Shown here in pieces: positions 59,181 through 64,000 of a stretch of 64,000 nucleotides of DNA. The position numbers and the translations under genes were made by a program. Numbering within the stretch: the first letter of the stretch is position 1; each line of letters begins with the position of its first letter. Location of the stretch: NCBI GenBank assembly GCA_907165065.1, contig OU015530.1, positions 53,232,465 to 53,296,464 on the forward strand, in the 5' to 3' direction. The notes beneath the pieces were generated by a model, which had not been told where the DNA came from, ran no database searches, and worked only from the letters and a program-made list of their open reading frames with translations. The DNA comes from Caprimulgus europaeus (lineage: Eukaryota > Chordata > Aves > Caprimulgiformes > Caprimulgidae).

Positions 59181-60390
59181 AAGGAAAAATAATATTAAAA
59201 GCTGTTACCTGCCCACCAAGCACAAATCCTGACCTTCCAGCCTAGGAATGCTATGAGGTTTGCTTCAAGGTAAGACTATCACTTTCAAATATCTGTTTTC
59301 ACTGGAAGACCCCTAAAATCTAAACATGATAAATGAAAAATAGCCTGATTTTTATAAGATTTTTGAATCTTCAGAGGCTATAGAAGCTGAAACCAGATTT
59401 TATTAATTTTTAAGGCCAGAAAAGCTTCATAACAGCTCAGGAAACAAAACAAAACACACAGTTATGAATCTGGTCCTAGTGGTATATCCAGATAAAAATT
59501 ATCTTCCAGAAAGAAATCTAGCTTTGGCTGGGGTAATTCAGTCTATGGAGAATCTTTCTTTATCCTTGGTGTTCTGCTAAATTTCTGCATTAGTTGGCTA
59601 TTAAGAAAGGAAAGGAGCAGAGAAATTTTTCTGTTTAAAATGGGTTGAACTTTCAGTTGCTAAATCTAGCTGATAAAGTTTATTTGCTAAAAATCCCTTT
59701 AAGACTTGGTGTTCTCTCGCTATGAAGATGCTTGATGATGCATAATTATTATCGAGATTGCTCAGTTTTAGTCTCAGTTCTGGGAACGCTGGTCTTTTCT
59801 TGAAACATTGCAGAGAAATTTCCTGTTTGGGAAATGAAAGGTAAAATTACTTCCTCTAGTGCTCAGTGGCACTGAAAAGGTGGGATTCAAGTGCTCTGCT
59901 CCTTGCTTTTCAGTGATGAAAGAGATGAGCCCAATATGGGATGACAGCTTCTCCGATATGTGCAGTTCTTCCCTAATACTGTGTTAATTCCTTGTGTTGT
60001 TGTTCTTACATGAAGAGCACACATGGTGGGCTTCTCCTCTCTGTGAGCATTTAATATTACCATGGAAAATCATTGGCCAAGCTTGGCTGCTTGATTTGTA
60101 TGCTATTTCATTGGAATTTTAGGTGTCTCATCCTGAGGAAGAGTAGAGGTAATATAGTCCAGGTTGCCTAATGTACTAAAGTACCTTTTCTTATAACAAG
60201 TCTGACCCTTCTGAACAACTGCACACTGGAGTCCAGCCTACCTAATTTCTTTCTTGACACTTTGGAGATCTTTTCTTGACCAGAGATCCTGAGGACAATT
60301 CAATCTGCTTTTGCCTCTTTGCCTGACAATACTGGAAAGCAATGGAAAGCCCCAAGTGCCACCACTCAGCAGGGAATCTGGTCTGCCAGG
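59181..60390. other. non-coding sequence, nothing recognised
   Basis: No gene, RNA or repeat signal that I can support. Confidence 0.45.
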
Positions 60391-60530
60391 CAAAGAAAAA
60401 GAAAAAAAAAGAAAAAAAAGAAAAAAAAGAAAAAAAATAAAAAAAAGAAAAAAATTTAAAAAAAGAAAAAAAAAGAAAAAAAAAAGAAAAATAAAAAGAA
60501 AAGAAAAAGGAAAAAAAAGAAAAAAAAAAA
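60391..60530. repeat. degenerate (A5-9 G) purine tract, 140 bp
   Basis: A/G tract of AAAAAAAG-like units of varying length, with rare T (60437, 60458-60460 and 60492). All purine on plus except those few bases. Artificial Lys-rich (plus) and Phe-rich (minus) frames run through it and are not genes. Confidence 0.97.
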
Positions 60531-60881
60531 CAGCGTCTGTGGTGGTGAAAGTAGCTATTTTGTACAGTAGCGTATCCAGCCAGGAAGAAGACCCTGGTCT
60601 CTAAGTGGTGCTCAGCAGACAGGGGATGGCATCCCTTCTGTCCACCCCAGTCTGTGTCCAACAGTGTTGGGTCTCTCTCTGTGACAGTCTTCATCACTCT
60701 CCTAGGGCTTCAGAGCAGCCAGGACTGGAAGAGTCATAGAGTTGGCCAGAGAGAAAGAGAGGAGAAATCTAACTTTAGCCTAACAGTAAGGGCTCTTAGC
60801 TGGACTAAGTAAAAACTGGGCTCCAGGCCCAGCCTCCTGGCAATCCATGCAATTTTCTTTAACTCATCCATGGGGTAATGG
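60531..60881. other. non-coding sequence, nothing firm recognised
   Basis: The phrase ACTGGGCTCCAGGCCCAGCC (60816-60835) might be a decayed plus-strand SINE head lying just left of the minus-strand fossil that follows. Confidence 0.3.
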
Positions 60882-60945
60882 TGAAGAAGTCTGTAGCAGG
60901 GATCTGAAGCCTAGGTCTTTTCCCTTAACTACCAGCCACTCCTTT
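60882..60945 (-). repeat. fossil tRNA-derived SINE head
   Basis: GAAGAAGTCTGTAGCAGGGA, TCTGAAGCCTAGGTCTTTTC and CCTTAACTACCAGCCACTCC. In reverse complement this is the head of a MIR-like SINE: '..GGTTAAGGG..AGACCTAGGCTTCAGATCCC..CTACAGACTTC'. The box-B-like segment is recognisable as TAGGCTTCAGATCC. Confidence 0.5.
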
Positions 60946-62056
60946 CCCTCGCTGTTACCTAGTCCTTGGTAAACATCTTTCACCCTCTTTTTTCTCCTGG
61001 AAATTTTTGCATTCCTGCCTGGCAGACATATAGCCTAGCTGCAAGAGAAGAGTGCAAGAGCAGGCACTTCTAGGCTGTCTTATATCCTAGCAGTTAAGGA
61101 CCTCTCAGGGGATAGGAAACAGGGAGATTAGTCTCCCCTGGACTGAGTAGATATAAACTACAGCATCCTGCTGTGGAGGAGCATTTAACTGCTAGACAAA
61201 ATGGGCCAGAGGCTGGTGACACCTCCACCACCACGTACTGCCGTCCTTGCCACTGCCCTAATCACATCTTTGCACCTCTAGCAAAATAAGAGACAGCAAC
61301 CATCTTCCAGATTAGGGATGTCTGGTGTTGGCTGGTGACCATAGCTATGTACCCAACAATCTTCCAGGCTTACTTGGACATCTCCAGGGCAAGGCAGACT
61401 TGGTGTATACACAGGCTGTTTGGGACTTCTGATGAATTTCAAGTGTTTAGGTCTCATCTGAAGCAGGACTTGAACTAGCTAGATCCTTTTATAAATGACT
61501 TAAAGTGGTTTATAAGCTTGTACCTTAATACGTGATCTTTTGATAGGTTTCACAAGTACTGGGCTGCGAAATGAAATAGTTTTGAAATGTCTGGCTAGGA
61601 AAATGCAATGGCTTTAATTCAAGTCACAGAGACTTTCTCTGTTTATTTTAGGACACTCAGTCACAACTTTTGGTATAATCCTAGGCACACTGGAATTAGA
61701 GATGGAGATAAGAGCTTTATGTGTTTCTTTCCAGTATTTCTCTTTCTTAAGTGATTGGTACTGTCCCCTTAAATTGAAAAGTTTCTATTCAAAGTGCGAA
61801 ACTTCAATTATACGTAGTGGTGTCTTCTGTATATACATTCCATCTGTCTTTATATCTGACCTTTCTGGTGTTAACGTGAGACTTACTAAACATCTAATAG
61901 GTAAAGCGCCCTGAAAAAAAGCATGTAGGCACTTTTACTACATCTTTGTTTTTACTCCAGATTGAATAAGCTGAAATGCAATGCAGATATTAATTACAAT
62001 CCTTTTTGCTGTGTAATCAGAATAATATAGGAAATACTTTCCACTATCCTGGCAGT
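60946..62056. other. non-coding sequence, nothing recognised
   Basis: Short frames only (70 codons at 61702-61914). No recognisable repeat. Confidence 0.4.
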
Positions 62057-62129
62057 GGCCCTGATCCAGCAAAGCACTTAGGTGTAGGAATAGTCTCATT
62101 CAAATGGGTAGGAATTTTATAGGATCAGA
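62057..62129 (+). repeat. old amniote foldback-like repeat, second copy
   Basis: GGCCCTGATCCAGCAAAGCA, CTTAGGTGTAGGAATAGTCT, CATTCAAATGGGTAGGAATT and TTATAGGATCAG. It shares the GATCC(T/A)GCAA edge and the CATTxAATGGG centre with the copy at 55543, and the two ends (CTGATCC / GGATCAG) are inverted. Confidence 0.45.
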
Positions 62130-64000
62130 ATCGAAGCTATGTTAGAGGGATTTTTTGTAGGTCTGTGAAAATTCCCATGTATACACATCTATAATGCAGA
62201 TGGGGTTTTTTTCTTAAATTCTTACACAACTCTCTGTTTTCTGAATATTAGGGATAGATCTAAAAGGAGGCAAATGTTATTGTTCACTCCACAGCAGTTA
62301 TTGTGAGACCTTTGTCTGTTTGATAGTACTGCGACTAACCCACAAGCAGCACCATGCCAAGGTGGCCATATGACCGCTGGAAAAGAGCTGGCTGGTGGGA
62401 TGAGCGGGAAGAATTTGTTGTCCATCCATGTAGACGTGCCCTTACTCACACTGAGTGAATCACACTTGAAAAAATCTGAATTCCTGGGTGAGAACATTCA
62501 GTTCTTTTGGATTTATGATAGCACAGTCTGAAGCTAGATCCAAAATTCATGGCTGACTCTTCCCTCTAATGATCCAAGCCAAAATTCTGGACAGGAATAA
62601 ATATCCTGTAACTCCTGGAGAGTCTGAGATCCAGACCAAACTTCTGCAACTCACATTTCTCTCCAAGGGACTGCAAGGTATTTTTTAATTGAATGGTTAT
62701 TTTCTCCAAATAACATAAGGCTTCAGAATTTGTCCTTTTGCCTCCAACTCCATTTTGTCACTCGTGAGCAATCTATACTAACACGTCCAGGTCAGGCATC
62801 CAAAGTTTGCAAAGCCAGCTTTGCATACCTCTCTCTCTTTCCTCGTCTCATCTTGAAATAGTAATAAAAGCTCTACTTGCTTTTTTAAAACTAAGAATAA
62901 AAAAACCCAACTGCTAGGGCTTGTATCTGTCAGGGTCTGATAGGACACCACCACCAAGATAGGGAGCAAGCATGGGTGATTAGGGGGCCAGCACTTTGGT
63001 TTCCTCCCTAGACCACTTCTGATTAATCATGTAGACATTCTATTTCTCTATCCTCCAAAAAGATACAGCTTTACTTAATTTTGCACATGGAAACTTGATA
63101 TATGAAGAAATCTGTCTGAGGTCAGGGCCTTGGTGAACAAGGCATAGACTGAGAGAAGTGCAGCAGTGGAGCAGTTTGCTCATGGCCACAATCAATTGGG
63201 AATAGCACCAGGAACAAAATTCTGTTCTCCATAACATCAGTCCGCCAATCCCTCTAAAGTGACTCCTTCAATAAAGAGGTGTAATTGTCCCCTCCAATGG
63301 ACACTACATAGTACTGGTACAGGTGGTTTTTTACACTTGGAAATGTACAAAGACAAGCTCTGGAGTGGGACAGGTAGATAAGCCAAAGAACATCTAGAGA
63401 CTGAGAAAGACTGTGGTTCATTAGACCAGAAAGCAGGAAAGCTTCCTTCTCACTTCTTCAGAAGAAAATCCTACAAGACTCAATGGAGTTCCCTAATTCT
63501 GTAACACCTGACAAAGGGTTAAGCACTACAGAGGCTCCAGCCTAACAGCCACACTTGCTGTGAGTAGTTAGAAGCTCTTTGGCCCATTCTTCACACTTTA
63601 GGAGGCCCCTCTCAAAGCAAACATACGTCAATAGTTTAGAGGCAGAAACTATCAAGTCATGCTGGGTTACTCAGAAACAGAGAGAAGAAACCGGTATAAT
63701 GGGAAAAAGAAATGATCTCACCTGCCTGGTGGTAGAGAGACATTTCTCACAACATTTAATCTAAGAACTAGTCTTAGCCGCTGGCCATATCTATCATTCA
63801 TCATGACTTAATGAGAGAGGAAATGTCTCACATTGGGTGCAGAGCTGTGCAACAGCAACAACAATAAACATTTCTGCACTTATAGTGGAGTTCTCTTATC
63901 TTTCTTTTTTCTTTCTTTTGACATATTCAGCACCACGCAGCGGGGAATAGTTTGGTTTTATATAGAGCTGTACACTGGCTGTGTGCTTTGCAAAGTAATG
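62130..64000. other. non-coding sequence to the right edge
   Basis: No gene found. At 63165-63235 AGCAGTTTGCTCATGGCCAC and GGAACAAAATTC could be a very decayed minus-strand SINE piece, too weak to list separately. The right edge shows no exon boundary that I can recognise. Confidence 0.4.

Noticed and set aside
60330-60530. A-rich tract considered as the poly(A) tail of a processed pseudogene or SINE
   Set aside because: The sequence to its left shows no retroposed gene or SINE, and the tract is an irregular AnG repeat rather than a pure A tail.
60242-60697. 151-codon minus-strand Phe-rich frame and 97-codon plus-strand Lys-rich frame
   Set aside because: Artefacts of the A/G simple-sequence tract.
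1-64000. tRNA, rRNA, snRNA genes, CRISPR arrays, operons, bacterial-type promoters or terminators
   Set aside because: None seen; the window has the texture of vertebrate non-coding DNA.

Overview
The window looks like 64 kb of bird genomic DNA that is almost entirely non-coding: intergenic sequence or one very large intron. The bird assignment rests on two 5'-truncated CR1 LINE copies whose 3' ends carry the bird-type ATTCTATG octamer tail, the absence of any recognisable L1 or Alu, a compact avian-retrovirus-like solo LTR, and a background of very old SINE fossils. I see no complete protein-coding gene, no tRNA or rRNA gene, no CRISPR array and no operon-like structure. The only host coding sequence I can suggest is a 16-codon piece at the left edge that runs into a strong splice donor; if real, the rest of the window is intron downstream of it.

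Layout: 1-49 possible exon end; 784-1167 probable solo LTR (minus strand); 5231-5943 young-looking CR1 (plus) with a 186-codon open reverse-transcriptase C-terminus; 12306-13075 older CR1 (minus); 23953-24115 possible degenerate CR1 3' end (minus). At 29241-29634 lies a roughly 394-bp (CTTTT)n pentanucleotide array. The most notable item is at about 36.67-39.80 kb (plus): a heavily mutated Ty3/gypsy LTR-retrotransposon interior in which gag, zinc-knuckle, protease, reverse transcriptase, RNase H and integrase traces occur in the correct order. It is broken by stops, frameshifts and deletions and cannot encode a functional protein. Its gag and pol traces resemble the group often annotated as 'K02A2.6-like' (Mag-like), which I would not expect in a bird.

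Fossil tRNA-derived (MIR-like) SINE pieces lie near 3.1, 6.7, 15.6, 23.0, 44.0, 57.5 and 60.9 kb. A second old repeat family, with a palindromic core around CATTGA(A/C)TTCAATG and a GATCC(T/A)GCAA edge, recurs near 13.4, 18.8, 24.5, 28.3, 45.4, 55.6 and 62.1 kb. Several AT-rich stretches crowded with homeodomain-like TAAT motifs and lacking repeat character (near 17.2, 23.4, 28.8, 33.8, 45.8, 53.3, 57.3 and 59.0 kb) look like conserved non-coding elements. That is a judgement of texture only and needs alignment to other genomes. Most open reading frames of 60-180 codons here are chance or repeat-driven; none outside the transposons resembles a known protein.
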